A stretch of 64,000 nt of DNA from Candidatus Brachythrix odensensis (GTDB lineage: Bacteria; Chloroflexota; Anaerolineae; J036; Brachytrichaceae). The stretch lies in contig JADKDT010000013.1 in NCBI GenBank assembly GCA_016714465.1, positions 95,308 to 159,307 of the forward strand, in the 5' to 3' direction. A model generated the notes under the pieces. It did no database searches and had not been told where the DNA came from. It saw nothing but the letters and a program-made list of their open reading frames with translations. A program made the position numbers and the translations under genes. Shown here piece by piece: positions 1 to 9,187 of the stretch (its first letter is position 1; every line of letters starts with the position of its first letter).

Positions 1-929
1 ACCTTGCGGGTGTTCTTGACCACGGTCACCGTTTGTGACTCAAACCCTGGCGCGGCAAACAACTCGAAGCCCATTTCTTTAGCCCACTCGCGGGTCATCT
101 GGGCCAGCGCCGCGTGGCGGGCATAACGCTGTTCCAACCCTTCGGCCAGCATGTCGGCGAGCTGGCGGTCCAGGGCCCGCATGAGCGAGATTGCCGGTGT
201 CGAGGGTGTGTTGTTCTTTGTCCCAAATGCCTCGAGTTCGAGGAAATCAAAGTAATAGCCGCGATTCGGGATTGTCGCCGCGCGGGCGAGGGCGCGGTCG
301 CTCACCGCGGCAAAGGCGAGGCCGGGTGGCAGGCCGAAGCACTTCTGCGAAGATGTCAGCGTCACGTCGAGACCCAGGCCGTCCACGTCGATTTTGTCGC
401 CGGCCAGCGAGCTCACCGCGTCGACGAGGATTAAGGTTTCCGTCGCATGCGCGCGGATCGCCCCGACGATCTCAGCCAGGGGATTGCGCACTCCGGTGCT
501 GGTTTCGTTGTGCACGACCGCGATGGCATCATATGGCACGGTGCGCGCCCGCAGCGCCGCGGCGACACTGTCCGCGGTGTTGGCCTGTCCGCGCGCGACC
601 TCCTGGATCGTCACGGCCTTTCCATTGCGAGCGAACACATCCGCCCAGCGTTCGCTGAAATCGCCGCACACCAGGGCGAGCACGCCCCGGGCCGGGTCAT
701 CGCTGACGCAATTGCGGGCCGCGGCCTCCCACAGGCCGCTACCCGAAGAGGTCGAAACGAATACCCGGCTCGCGGTGCCGAAGACCTGCCGAAGTCCGGT
801 CTGGATGCGGGCGTACAACGCCTCGAAGGCCTTGCCGCGATGGCCGATCATCCACTCGGATTGGGCGTCCAGAATCTCGCGGCGCACCTCGACGGGGCCT
901 GGGTTGAATAACTTGATATGGGACGTCAT
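1..929 (-). CDS. Class V aminotransferase (alanine/serine-glyoxylate type), 3' part off window
   Basis: PLP-dependent fold-type I aminotransferase. Reading the minus strand from the ATG at 927-929 gives an uninterrupted frame to the window edge, beginning MTSHIKLFNPGPVEVRR. Family features visible are the N-terminal NPGP motif, STSSGSGLWEAA near residue 60 (phosphate-binding turn), VVHNETSTG, VDAVSSL with the PLP-contacting Asp, and SSQKCFGLPPGLA with the Schiff-base Lys. The likely reaction is transamination of alanine or serine with glyoxylate; the substrate is not fixed by the sequence. About 309 codons are present and the C-terminal quarter lies beyond position 1. It is divergent from the small ORF at 1053. 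Confidence 0.88.
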   Translation of the reverse strand, partial: MTSHIKLFNPGPVEVRREILDAQSEWMIGHRGKAFEALYARIQTGLRQVFGTASRVFVSTSSGSGLWEAAARNCVSDDPARGVLALVCGDFSERWADVFARNGKAVTIQEVARGQANTADSVAAALRARTVPYDAIAVVHNETSTGVRNPLAEIVGAIRAHATETLILVDAVSSLAGDKIDVDGLGLDVTLTSSQKCFGLPPGLAFAAVSDRALARAATIPNRGYYFDFLELEAFGTKNNTPSTPAISLMRALDRQLADMLAEGLEQRYARHAALAQMTREWAKEMGFELFAAPGFESQTVTVVKNTRK

Positions 930-958
930 CGGGGCGGGATTATAGGCCAGTAGGGATC

Positions 959-1003
959 GTTGATAAGGTTGGTAACGTTGATAACGTTGGTAACGTTGGT
1001 AAC
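959..1003. repeat. Five tandem 9-bp units, consensus GTTGRTAAC
   Basis: Units start at 959, 968, 977, 986 and 995 and differ only at the R position and the last base of the first unit. They lie in the 120-bp gap between two divergent genes. Each junction makes an AACGTT palindrome. The array could be an iterated protein-binding site or a simple-sequence expansion. Confidence 0.85.
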
Positions 1004-1052
1004 GTTTTCCTGGGGCGCAGTTTGGTGGCACGGGATGGAGTAATATTGTTCT

Positions 1053-1538
1053 GTGTCTGATGCTTTGGGTTCGCAACTTGCGCAATTGCTTGGCCTCGCC
1101 TTTCTTCTGTCGTTGGGTGCCGTAATTATTGTTTCGGTTTCGGATGACCGTGCTCGCAACGTGCTGGCCCGGGTCCGCGCAGTGTCAGAAACCGCGACGC
1201 GCATCGAGACGCCGGCCCGCCGCACGCTGCCGGCTTTCGGCCCACTGACCTGGATTCCAGCCGTGAACGCCGCGGCGGACACGTTGCTAGTCCTCGCCGG
1301 CGACACGTTGTTTGCATTCGATCGGATCTCAGTTCGAGGGACTGTACGATACTTGTATTCTCAAAAGTATTGTTGGGCAGGCGACATTTGTCTCGATGTC
1401 GAGGCAACGGAACTCATGGTGATCGACGACGTGAGTCGTTCGGCGAATGCGCTTGAGTTCAGGCTTCTTGCTGGGAATAGCCAAGCCGGCGGACGCATAC
1501 AGATTGGTGCGGCCATCCGTTGGTTTTCAGATCCCTGA
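1053..1538 (+). CDS. Hypothetical membrane-anchored protein, possibly frameshifted near its end
   Basis: The GTG-started frame encodes 161 residues. Residues about 8-28 form one hydrophobic segment (QLLGLAFLLSLGAVIIVSV), suggesting an N-terminal membrane anchor with the remainder outside or in the cytosol. I recognise no family. The last residues in this frame look unnatural. The +1 frame just downstream (about 1515-1638) reads VGFQIPDDLARDAIFERLAPP and an acidic tail, which looks more like coding sequence. The real gene may therefore extend to 1638 through a single indel near 1515. No operon partner is evident, and the next gene (copA) converges on it. Confidence 0.5.
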   Translation: MSDALGSQLAQLLGLAFLLSLGAVIIVSVSDDRARNVLARVRAVSETATRIETPARRTLPAFGPLTWIPAVNAAADTLLVLAGDTLFAFDRISVRGTVRYLYSQKYCWAGDICLDVEATELMVIDDVSRSANALEFRLLAGNSQAGGRIQIGAAIRWFSDP

Positions 1539-1634
1539 TGATCTGGCGCGCGACGCCATATTCGAGCGATTGGCGCCACCGCCGGAAGAGGACAGCGAAG
1601 CGCTATCCCCGATTACTGCCGATCCAGAACACAG

Positions 1635-4106
1635 CTAGCCGTCGAGAGCCACACGCTTAAGCCTTAGGCTGTTCGAGACGACAAACAATGAGCTGAAAGC
1701 CATCGCGCCGGCCGCCAGGATCGGGCCATACTGGGCAAACACCCCCACCGCGGCGACCGGGATCAGAATGACGTTGTAGAAGAACGCCCAGAACAGATTC
1801 TGGCGAATCCCGCGCACAATCGCTTTGGACAGGCGCACGGCCTGGGGGAGCTTGCGCAGGTCGCCGCCCATCAGGGTGATGTCGGCCGCCTCGATCGCGA
1901 CGTCGGTGCCAGTGCCCATGGCAACGCCGATGTCGGCCAGGGCCAGGGCAGGGGCGTCATTGATGCCGTCCCCGACCATTGCCACCACCCGGGTCCGCCC
2001 ATCCGAGGTAGCAGGCGCTGCCTGCAGGCGTTTGATGACATCGGCTTTCTGTTCAGGCAGGACTTCGGCTTCGACATCGGTGATGCCCACCTGATCGGCA
2101 ATGGCGCGGGCCGCCCTCGGGTTGTCGCCCGTAATCATCACGACTTGCATGCCCTGCGCGCGCATGGCTGCAACGGCCACCGGGGATTCGGACTTGATCG
2201 TGTCGGCGACGGCGAAAAGGCCCGCCAGCACGCCATCGAGCGCCAGCGCCATAACCGTACGACCTTCGCCTTCCCAGGCCCGAATGCGCTCAGCATCGTC
2301 GGGCGCGATCGCGATGCCCGCCACATCCATGAAGCGCGGACTGCCTACTAGGGCGGTGAGGTTGCCGACACGAGCAGAGACGCCGCGTCCCGCAATGGCC
2401 GTGAATCCTTCTGTTGAAGCGAGCTTGAGCTTCAGTTCGGCCGCGGCGCGCACAATCGCTTGGGCGAGCGGATGCTCGCTGGCCTTCTCCACGCTTGCCG
2501 CCAGTCGCAGGACCTCATCGGATGCCAGTTCGCTGCCAAACGCAGCGACCCGCTCCACAAGGGCGGGCTCGCCGCGAGTAATGGTACCCGTCTTGTCGAG
2601 CGCGATCGTCGTCAGCGCCGACGCGCGCTCGAGGCTCTCGCTGTTCTTGAACAGGATGCCGTTCTCCGCGCCGCGACCCATTCCGACCACGATCGCGGTC
2701 GGCGTTGCCAGGCCAAGCGCGCACGGGCAGGCGATGACAAGCACAGCGACCGCATTCACCAGGGCCGTCTCGAAATTCTGGGTGATCAGGATGTTGGCGA
2801 TGTAGGTCAGCAGAGCGATGACCAGGACCGCTGGCACAAAAATCGCGGATACCCGGTCGGCCAGGGCCTGGATGGGGGCCTTGCTGCCCTGGGCCTGCTC
2901 GACGAGCCGGATGATCTGCGCGAGGGCGGTGTCGCGACCAACCCGAGTCGCCTCGATTCGGAGCGCGCCCTCCTTGTTGATGGTGGCGCCGGTGACTGAA
3001 TCACCCGGGCGTTTGTCGCGCGGCACGCTCTCGCCGGTGATGACGCTCTCATCAACAGATGACCCGCCACTGACCACGACGCCGTCGGTGGGAATTCGCT
3101 CGCCCGGGCGGACCACGACCAGATCGCCAATCGACAGGCGCGACGCGGAAATCTCGATCTCTGCGCCGTCTCGCTCGACCCGGGCGGTTTTTGGCCGCAG
3201 GTTCACCAGTTTTTTGATCGCCTCGCTTGTGCGGCCCTTGGCCTTTGCTTCGATCCACTTCCCGACGCTGATCAGGGCCAGGATGAGGGCTGCCGTCTCA
3301 AAGTAGACGTGCCCGCCGGTGTTGAACACCGTCACATAAAGCGAGTACAGAAATGCCGCGCCCGACCCCAGCGCCACCAGCACGTCCATGTTTGCCGCGC
3401 CGTTGCGCAGGGCCTTGTAGGCATGGCTGAAGAAGGGCTGTCCGACATAGAGCTGGACCGGCAGCGCCAGCGCGAACAGAAGCCAGTGAAAAGCCGGGCT
3501 ATGCTGGAATGTCATCGGGATGAAGCTGTCGAGCAACCCAAAGTCGCGGCCCATCGCCAGGACAATCGATGGCACGCCAAACACAAAGCCCACGACCACC
3601 CGCCGCCAGCGGGCGTCGATGTCGGCCGCCCGGGCCCGCCCCTCCGCATCCAAATCCTGCCCGTTGTCCTCGGCTGCCGCGGTCACCACATCGTAGCCGG
3701 CCTTGCGCACTGCGGCGACCATGTCGGCGATGCCGACCGCGCCGGGCACGTATTCAACAGTCGCCCGCTCACTGGCATAGTTGACCGAGGCGGCGGCCAT
3801 GCCCGGCATCTTCTTCAGGGTACGCTCGATCGTATTGGCGCAATTTGCGCAGGTCATCCCCAGCAGTGGCAGATCGGCCTTGGCTGTAGCCACGTTGTAC
3901 CCGGCATTACGGACGCGCTCGATCAGGGCCGAGGCCGAAACCTGGGTCGGGTCAAACTGGGCGGAGGCCCGTTCGTTGGCGTAATTGACGGCGGCGCCGG
4001 AGACGCCGGGAGTTTTGCGCAAAACACGTTCGACCGTGGTGGCGCAGTTGGCGCAGGTCATCCCAGTGATGGGCAGATCGATGGAGCGGAGAGGGGTGTC
4101 GGTCAT
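1635..4106 (-). CDS. copA: Copper-translocating P1B-type ATPase
   Basis: Exports Cu(I) across the cytoplasmic membrane using ATP. The 823-residue protein has two N-terminal heavy-metal-associated domains, each with GMTCANC (Cys18/Cys21 in the first). A membrane region with the CPC metal site (ACPCALGLATP) follows, then the phosphorylation motif DKTGT, the SEHPLAQAI nucleotide-binding loop with the P1B-diagnostic His-Pro, and the hinge GDGINDAPAL. Length and order are normal for bacterial CopA with two HMA domains. It is the second gene after the copper chaperone gene at 4154-4375. The 47-bp spacer between them is largely filled by a palindrome. Control by copper through the upstream G-tract operator is inferred. 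Confidence 0.97.
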   Translation of the reverse strand: MTDTPLRSIDLPITGMTCANCATTVERVLRKTPGVSGAAVNYANERASAQFDPTQVSASALIERVRNAGYNVATAKADLPLLGMTCANCANTIERTLKKMPGMAAASVNYASERATVEYVPGAVGIADMVAAVRKAGYDVVTAAAEDNGQDLDAEGRARAADIDARWRRVVVGFVFGVPSIVLAMGRDFGLLDSFIPMTFQHSPAFHWLLFALALPVQLYVGQPFFSHAYKALRNGAANMDVLVALGSGAAFLYSLYVTVFNTGGHVYFETAALILALISVGKWIEAKAKGRTSEAIKKLVNLRPKTARVERDGAEIEISASRLSIGDLVVVRPGERIPTDGVVVSGGSSVDESVITGESVPRDKRPGDSVTGATINKEGALRIEATRVGRDTALAQIIRLVEQAQGSKAPIQALADRVSAIFVPAVLVIALLTYIANILITQNFETALVNAVAVLVIACPCALGLATPTAIVVGMGRGAENGILFKNSESLERASALTTIALDKTGTITRGEPALVERVAAFGSELASDEVLRLAASVEKASEHPLAQAIVRAAAELKLKLASTEGFTAIAGRGVSARVGNLTALVGSPRFMDVAGIAIAPDDAERIRAWEGEGRTVMALALDGVLAGLFAVADTIKSESPVAVAAMRAQGMQVVMITGDNPRAARAIADQVGITDVEAEVLPEQKADVIKRLQAAPATSDGRTRVVAMVGDGINDAPALALADIGVAMGTGTDVAIEAADITLMGGDLRKLPQAVRLSKAIVRGIRQNLFWAFFYNVILIPVAAVGVFAQYGPILAAGAMAFSSLFVVSNSLRLKRVALDG

Positions 4107-4116
4107 GGCGATCGTA

Positions 4117-4147
4117 AACCGGTCAACCCTTAGGGTTGACCGGTTTG
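4117..4147. repeat. 31-bp palindrome between copZ and copA, identical to 59671-59701
   Basis: AAACCGGTCAACCC followed by TAG and its reverse complement forms a near-perfect stem of 14 bp. It lies entirely in the intercistronic spacer, so it would sit in the mRNA between the two cistrons. It may tune CopA expression or stabilise the message. An exact copy occurs about 55 kb away, so it belongs to a dispersed family. Confidence 0.9.
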
Positions 4148-4153
4148 AATGGG

Positions 4154-4375
4154 CTAGACGGGATTCGCCAGCTCAACGGCCGGGTAGTCAATCTCGGCAA
4201 GTTTGCCGGCGATCGTCTGCCAATTGGTCTTGTCGTCCCACTTGACAGAGACGATCTTTGTCTTCACATCGGCCTTGACTTCGACAACGCCGGGCAGGTC
4301 CCTGATTTCGTTCTGAATTGTCCGGACGCAGCCGTCGCAGCCGATGTTAGGCACGTTCACAGTCTTGGTGTTCAT
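4154..4375 (-). CDS. copZ: CopZ-like copper chaperone (single HMA domain)
   Basis: A 73-residue heavy-metal-associated domain of ferredoxin-like fold. It delivers cytosolic Cu(I) to the ATPase encoded immediately downstream. The metal-binding loop reads NIGCDGC (Cys13, Cys16) instead of the usual MTCxxC, a variation that keeps both ligands. The start is the ATG at 4373-4375, preceded by an AGGAG-type site (GCGAGGAGAATAC). A longer frame upstream to 4750 is antisense to the LCP gene and is not real. The gene lies directly behind the putative CsoR operator. Confidence 0.9.
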   Translation of the reverse strand: MNTKTVNVPNIGCDGCVRTIQNEIRDLPGVVEVKADVKTKIVSVKWDDKTNWQTIAGKLAEIDYPAVELANPV

Positions 4376-4409
4376 GTGTATTCTCCTCGCGGTTCTAGAT
4401 AGTCGTCTA

Positions 4410-4426
4410 ATCCCCCCCGGGGGGAT
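4410..4426. promoter_or_regulatory. G-tract palindrome, candidate CsoR-family operator
   Basis: ATCCCCCCCGGGGGGAT is a 17-bp palindrome located 34 bp upstream of copZ and 45 bp upstream of the divergent LCP gene. CsoR/RcnR-family repressors are known to bind inverted repeats built on G-tracts flanked by AT pairs. No csoR gene is visible in this window. Assignment rests on the shape of the site and its position. Confidence 0.6.
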
Positions 4427-4471
4427 GGTCGTATCATACTCCCGTTTTTGCGCGTGATATATTGCCGCGGC

Positions 4472-5857
4472 ATGTTTAGGCTGAAGAGGTTCTGGGTGAT
4501 GCTGGGTTTGTTTGCGCTGAGTGTCGCGGCGAGCATCTACGCGTTCAACTGGGGGCGTGACTTTTCGGCCAACCAGGTAACGGCGGTCATCGACATCTTG
4601 CAGCCTGCGCCGCTGGCAACGGTTACCGGGCCGATCACCGACACCAGTGTTGTGCGGTTTGAGTTGCCAAAACCCTGGAATGGCAAAGAGCGGATCAATC
4701 TGCTCTTGCTGGGAATAGACCAGAGGGCTGGTGATGGCGAGAAAGGGCATCGCACCGACACCATGATGGTGCTGTCTCTCGACCCGGTGTCCCTTTCGGC
4801 CGCCATGTTGTCCATCCCCCGGGATTTATGGGTGCCGATCCCGGGCTATGGGAGCGACCGGATTAACACTGCCAACTACAAGGGCGATCTTGATGACTAT
4901 CCCGGTGGCGGACCCGCGCTTGCGAAGAAGACGGTCGAAGCGTTGCTCGGTGTTCCGATCAATTACTACGCGCGAATCAACTTCACCGCGTTCGAAGATT
5001 TTGTGGATCGGATCGGCGGGGTGACGGTGGATGTGCCGGAGGACATCGTCGATAAGCGGTACCCGACCAGCAGTTTCGGGACTGAGACTTTCACCGTCAC
5101 CCGCGGGATCAGGACCTTGGATGGCGCCACCGCATTGAAATACGCCCGAACGCGGGCGACCTTTGGGGGCGACTTTGATCGGGCCCGCCGACAGCAACAG
5201 GTTATTTTTGCCGTCCGCGACAAAGTGACCGGTGATCCGCGAACACTACCAGCCCTGCTGGCGGGCTCCGATGAGCTGTGGAGCAACCTGAAGAACTCTC
5301 TCAAGACCGACATGCCCCTTGACCTGATTCAGCGGTTGGCGTTGCTTGCCAAGGATGTTGATCGCAAGAACATTCGGACCGCCGTCATCGATCAGAACTA
5401 CACCGAAAACGTGACGACCCCTGAGGGCTACCAGGTTGAGGTGCCGGTCCAGACCGAAATCAGAAAGCTGCGAAACGCGCTGTTTACCGCCGGCGCCAAT
5501 ACGGCGGCCGAGATTCAAAAGGGCGGAGGAACGGTGGCGCCAGCGCCAACAGACTGGAAGGCCGAAAATGCCCGGATCATCGTTCTGAATGGCACTGAGC
5601 AGGTAGGATTTGCCAGCCGGGTGCGCCAATTGCTGGAAGGACGCGGTTTCCTGATCGTCGACGTTGGCAACTCCCTGGATGGACGATTTGACTATGTGAA
5701 GACGCAGTTCACGGATTACGCTGGCAAACCCGCGACCGTGAGCGCCGTCGCCGAGGCACTTGGCATCCGACCCGCGCCGGACCCCAGACGCGAGATTAAC
5801 CCGGCTGTTGGCGCGGATATCGTGATCGTGCTTGGGCTTGACGCGAAAGCGCCCTGA
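4472..5857 (+). CDS. LytR-CpsA-Psr (LCP) family protein with C-terminal LytR_C domain
   Basis: LCP proteins transfer undecaprenyl-linked glycopolymers onto the cell wall, or another acceptor, outside the membrane. The 461-residue product starts with a short cytosolic stretch and one TM segment (FWVMLGLFALSVAASIYAF). The catalytic domain follows: NLLLLGIDQR, HRTDTMMVLSLDP, SIPRDLWVPIPGYG with the conserved pyrophosphate-binding Arg, and YARTRATFGGDFDRARRQQQ. The last ~100 residues (IIVLNGTEQVGFASRVRQLL) match the LytR_C domain. I chose the ATG at 4472 over the in-frame TTG at 4448 because the TM anchor then starts normally. It is divergent from copZ. Confidence 0.9.
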   Translation: MFRLKRFWVMLGLFALSVAASIYAFNWGRDFSANQVTAVIDILQPAPLATVTGPITDTSVVRFELPKPWNGKERINLLLLGIDQRAGDGEKGHRTDTMMVLSLDPVSLSAAMLSIPRDLWVPIPGYGSDRINTANYKGDLDDYPGGGPALAKKTVEALLGVPINYYARINFTAFEDFVDRIGGVTVDVPEDIVDKRYPTSSFGTETFTVTRGIRTLDGATALKYARTRATFGGDFDRARRQQQVIFAVRDKVTGDPRTLPALLAGSDELWSNLKNSLKTDMPLDLIQRLALLAKDVDRKNIRTAVIDQNYTENVTTPEGYQVEVPVQTEIRKLRNALFTAGANTAAEIQKGGGTVAPAPTDWKAENARIIVLNGTEQVGFASRVRQLLEGRGFLIVDVGNSLDGRFDYVKTQFTDYAGKPATVSAVAEALGIRPAPDPRREINPAVGADIVIVLGLDAKAP

Positions 5858-5879
5858 TTCCACCAGAGGCGGAGGCTTT

Positions 5880-6716
5880 CTAGCGGGGCAGTATCGGCTG
5901 CGCCTCGCGCTGAGCAAGGTCGGCAAAGGCGGCCATCAGCGCGCGGGTTCGCGGACCCGGCGCGCCCGAGCCGATTTGCTGATCGTCGATCCCGACGACA
6001 GGCAGGATCTCGCGGCTGACGCTGGTGATGAAGCACTCTTCTACGTTGGGCAAGTCGGCCAGCCCGATGCCGCGGCGAACAATGGCGAGCCCGTCGGACG
6101 CGGCAACCTCGAGGACAAGCGCCCGGGTAAGGCCTGCCAGCGCGCGTGCTTCCTCGGTGTGGAGCGTCCGACCGGTGAGGGCGAAGAAGTTGCTGCTGAG
6201 GCCTTCGAGGAGTGTGCCGTCCTCGGCCACCATGAGCCCCTCGTTGACACCGGCTGGCAGTCGGCGTTTCGTTTGATCGGCCGTTGAGATGAAGTCGGTG
6301 CTTTTTGCGTGGGGATTCGATCGTTCGGCGTGGACGGTCACGCACCGCACACCGCGCGCATAGTCCGCTGGAGGCAGGGGGGTGAACGCCTCGACTGCGA
6401 CAAAGACGCGCGAAGGCGGTCCAGCCACGAGGGTCAAGCGGAATCGCGACTCGGGATGGCCGGCGCTTTCCCGGGCGGCTGCGATCGCCTCGCGGGCTGC
6501 GTTCTGATTCAACCGGACTGTGTGGCCCAACAGCGCCAGCGACTCTTCGAGACGGCGGAAGTGCCCGGCCAGGCGCACAACCCGATCGCCCGAATACGTG
6601 CGGAAGGTTGTGTAGGCCCCCGCCGGCAGTCCGGCCGACGCATCCGTCATGGTCTGGTACTGGCCGAGCGCGCGAATCGTGCCACTTTCGTTTTGAAGTT
6701 CGAAGACGGTGACCAT
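5880..6716 (-). CDS. Class IV aminotransferase (branched-chain/D-amino acid/ADC lyase type)
   Basis: PLP enzyme of fold type IV, 278 residues. Visible motifs are TTFRTYSGDRVVRLAGHFRRLEESL near the N-terminus, STADQTKRRL with the likely Schiff-base Lys, and VAEDGTLLEGLSSNFFA with the conserved Glu and the SSN segment that binds the cofactor. The substrate (branched-chain amino acid, D-amino acid or aminodeoxychorismate) cannot be decided by eye. An in-frame extension to 7142 is antisense to the next gene and is not credible. The start was placed at the ATG 6714-6716, where family similarity begins. It overlaps the divergent membrane-protein gene by a few bases. Confidence 0.85.
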   Translation of the reverse strand: MVTVFELQNESGTIRALGQYQTMTDASAGLPAGAYTTFRTYSGDRVVRLAGHFRRLEESLALLGHTVRLNQNAAREAIAAARESAGHPESRFRLTLVAGPPSRVFVAVEAFTPLPPADYARGVRCVTVHAERSNPHAKSTDFISTADQTKRRLPAGVNEGLMVAEDGTLLEGLSSNFFALTGRTLHTEEARALAGLTRALVLEVAASDGLAIVRRGIGLADLPNVEECFITSVSREILPVVGIDDQQIGSGAPGPRTRALMAAFADLAQREAQPILPR

Positions 6717-7597
6717 ACGATCGATGATAATGGATGACTGCGTGGCTTCTTCTTCAAAGCTTTCTCTAGACTCCGGCGCCGTCGAGGCGCGAAACCGCAC
6801 CTTCGTGGTCGCTGCCTTGATCGCCCTGGCGCCGATCGCGCTCGCCGCTGCGGACCTGCCCGCCCGTCGCCTGCAGACAGCATTTCTCGGTTCGGCATTG
6901 ACCGTAACGATTACGGCGGACTCGCTGTTGATTGTGCTGATGCCCGTTCTTGCTTGCTCCGGAGCGGATTGGCTGTTGCGGGCGCATCCCGAAGTGCGCG
7001 CCGGTGAGATCCCGTTTCTGTTTCCGTTCTGGATCGCGCCTGCATTCGCCTCTCTGGCGCTGGCCGTGTTGCTGACTCGAATACCAAATTGGCCGCTTTG
7101 GGTGCTCACCCTGGCGTTCGGCACTGTTCTCATCGTCGTCATATTGACAGCCGAATATGTCGGACTGTCGCCCGGCTCAAGGGGATATGCGCTTTCCAGG
7201 CTGGCACTGACGGCCCGTAACCTACGCGATTGGATTTGGCTTGTTCACCCTGGTGTACTCGGCACGCGAGCGAAGTGTTGTCAGCGCCACGCTCACCTTC
7301 GTGATCGCCGCGGGACTGGCGCTTGACCTGCTGGCGCCGCACATCATTGGGCTGCGTTCTGCGGGGGCTTTTGCCCTTGTTACCGGGCTTGTGTGCGCCC
7401 AGGCCACCTGGGCCCTCAACTACTGGAATGTCTCAAATTGGAGCGCTGGCGTGCTGTTACTGGCTGTCTTCTATTTGCTGGTCGGACTAGCCCAACAGCA
7501 CGTGCAGGACCATATCTCACCGATGATTCTGGTTGAGTTTGGGGTGGTGCTTGCGGTTGCGTTGTTCGCCGCATGGCAGCTCGCGCCGGTGCGGTAA
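6709..7597 (+). CDS. Polytopic membrane protein (DUF5656-like), frameshifted near 7218
   Basis: Two overlapping frames (6709-7326 and 7241-7597) form one protein of about 295 residues with roughly eight hydrophobic segments. The first frame runs well to RLALTAR. The next frame then continues VTYAIGFGLFTLVYSARERS, so a one-base indel lies at about 7215-7221. A resemblance to DUF5656, common in Chloroflexota, is my recollection and is tentative. No catalytic residues are evident. The start is uncertain: ATGs at 6709, 6724 and 6730 are all possible, and the last two avoid overlap with the divergent aminotransferase. It is followed 12 bp later by a PfkB kinase gene, possibly co-transcribed. Confidence 0.7.
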
Positions 7598-7609
7598 GGC
7601 GGGTGCATC

Positions 7610-8566
7610 ATGGGTGACAAAGTCCTGGTCATCGGATCTGCCAATTTGGATGTAAAGGGCCGGCTGTTGGGGCCGCCAATTGCAGGATCGTCAAATGCGT
7701 CTGAGATTCGAACGTCACACGGCGGGGTCGCCCGGAATGTAGCCGAGAACCTGGCCCGGCTTGGCGCGCCCGTCACGCTGTTGACGGCGGTTGGCGATGA
7801 CAGTGTGGGCGACGATCTGCTGCGGCATGCCGATGAAATCGGCATCGACATCTCTCGCGCGCTACGAGTGCCCGGCGAATCCTCCGGGATCTATTTGGCG
7901 GCGTTGGATATGACGGGTGATCTTGCTCTGGGCCTGGATGACCTGCGTATCGTCGAGCGCCTGTCGAGCGCGTATCTCGAGGCGAATGCGGACGCGTTTG
8001 ACGAGGCTGACCTGATTGTCCTCGACATGAATCTCGAGGCCGATGCCTTTGACACGGCGCTGCGTCTGGCGCGAATCGCCGGAAAGCCCGTGTGCGTCGA
8101 CCCGACGTCGGACGAGCGGGCGGCTCGGCTCGCGCCGTTCCTGGCGCAAATCGATATCATTACGCCGAATATGACCGAAGCCGAGGCTATCCTGACAGCG
8201 ATCGGGCGCGATTACCCGAATGAGCATGAGAGTCTGACCGGAATTCAGGATCCTGATCGGGCGTTGCAGACCGCCCGGCGCCTTGTCCATCTTGGGGTGA
8301 ATATGGTTGTCGTCACGCAGGCCGAGCGAGGCGCGTGCTATGCCACCGAGTTCGAGAGTGGCCAGCTACCGGCGGTCAAGGTTCGAATCGCGGATACTAC
8401 AGGCGCTGGTGATGCGCTGACGGCAACGCTCGTCTTTGGCCTTACCCACGACATCAGTCTCAGTGATTCCGTCCTATTGGGCTTGCGCGCGGCTGCGTTG
8501 ACGTTGAGGACGACGGCGACAGTTGCGCCTGAGCTCAGCCTGGATCGACTATATTCAGATCTCTAG
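7610..8566 (+). CDS. PfkB-family carbohydrate/nucleoside kinase
   Basis: Ribokinase-like kinase of 318 residues. N-terminal VLVIGSANLDVKG and the HGGVARNVAENLARLG glycine motif bind the substrate. The C-terminal signature DTTGAGDALTATLVFG holds the anion hole and the catalytic Asp (GAGD). The overall pattern, including ITPNMTEAEAI, resembles pseudouridine kinase-type PfkB enzymes. Ribokinase or another sugar kinase cannot be excluded. It starts 12 bp after the membrane-protein gene. Confidence 0.88.
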   Translation: MGDKVLVIGSANLDVKGRLLGPPIAGSSNASEIRTSHGGVARNVAENLARLGAPVTLLTAVGDDSVGDDLLRHADEIGIDISRALRVPGESSGIYLAALDMTGDLALGLDDLRIVERLSSAYLEANADAFDEADLIVLDMNLEADAFDTALRLARIAGKPVCVDPTSDERAARLAPFLAQIDIITPNMTEAEAILTAIGRDYPNEHESLTGIQDPDRALQTARRLVHLGVNMVVVTQAERGACYATEFESGQLPAVKVRIADTTGAGDALTATLVFGLTHDISLSDSVLLGLRAAALTLRTTATVAPELSLDRLYSDL

Positions 8567-8585
8567 AAGACGTCCCGGTTACCAA

Positions 8586-8632
8586 TGGCGAGATCACAGC
8601 CCCGTGGGAAGCGCGGGACTGTGATCTCGCCA
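8586..8632. repeat. Intergenic stem-loop, GAGATCAC palindrome family
   Basis: Arms TGGCGAGATCACAG.. and ..CTGTGATCTCGCCA pair with one internal mismatch around a GC-rich loop. It sits between the kinase stop and the cyclophilin start. It shares its stem core with elements at 32452-32504 and 34045-34095. There is no T-tract, so a classical terminator is unlikely. Confidence 0.85.
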
Positions 8633-8670
8633 CTACGGCTGAGATGGCTTCCAAACAAAGGAAAAAGAAA

Positions 8671-9180
<510 letters not shown>

Positions 9181-9187
9181 CCTGTTA

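Noticed and set aside
3309..4133. A 274-codon plus-strand frame over copA
   Set aside because: Antisense to the copper ATPase, His/Gly-rich with no motif; the opposite strand has all P-type ATPase motifs.
6717..7142. A 142-residue N-terminal extension of the class IV aminotransferase
   Set aside because: It is antisense to the membrane-protein gene and does not look like protein; family similarity begins at the ATG at 6716.
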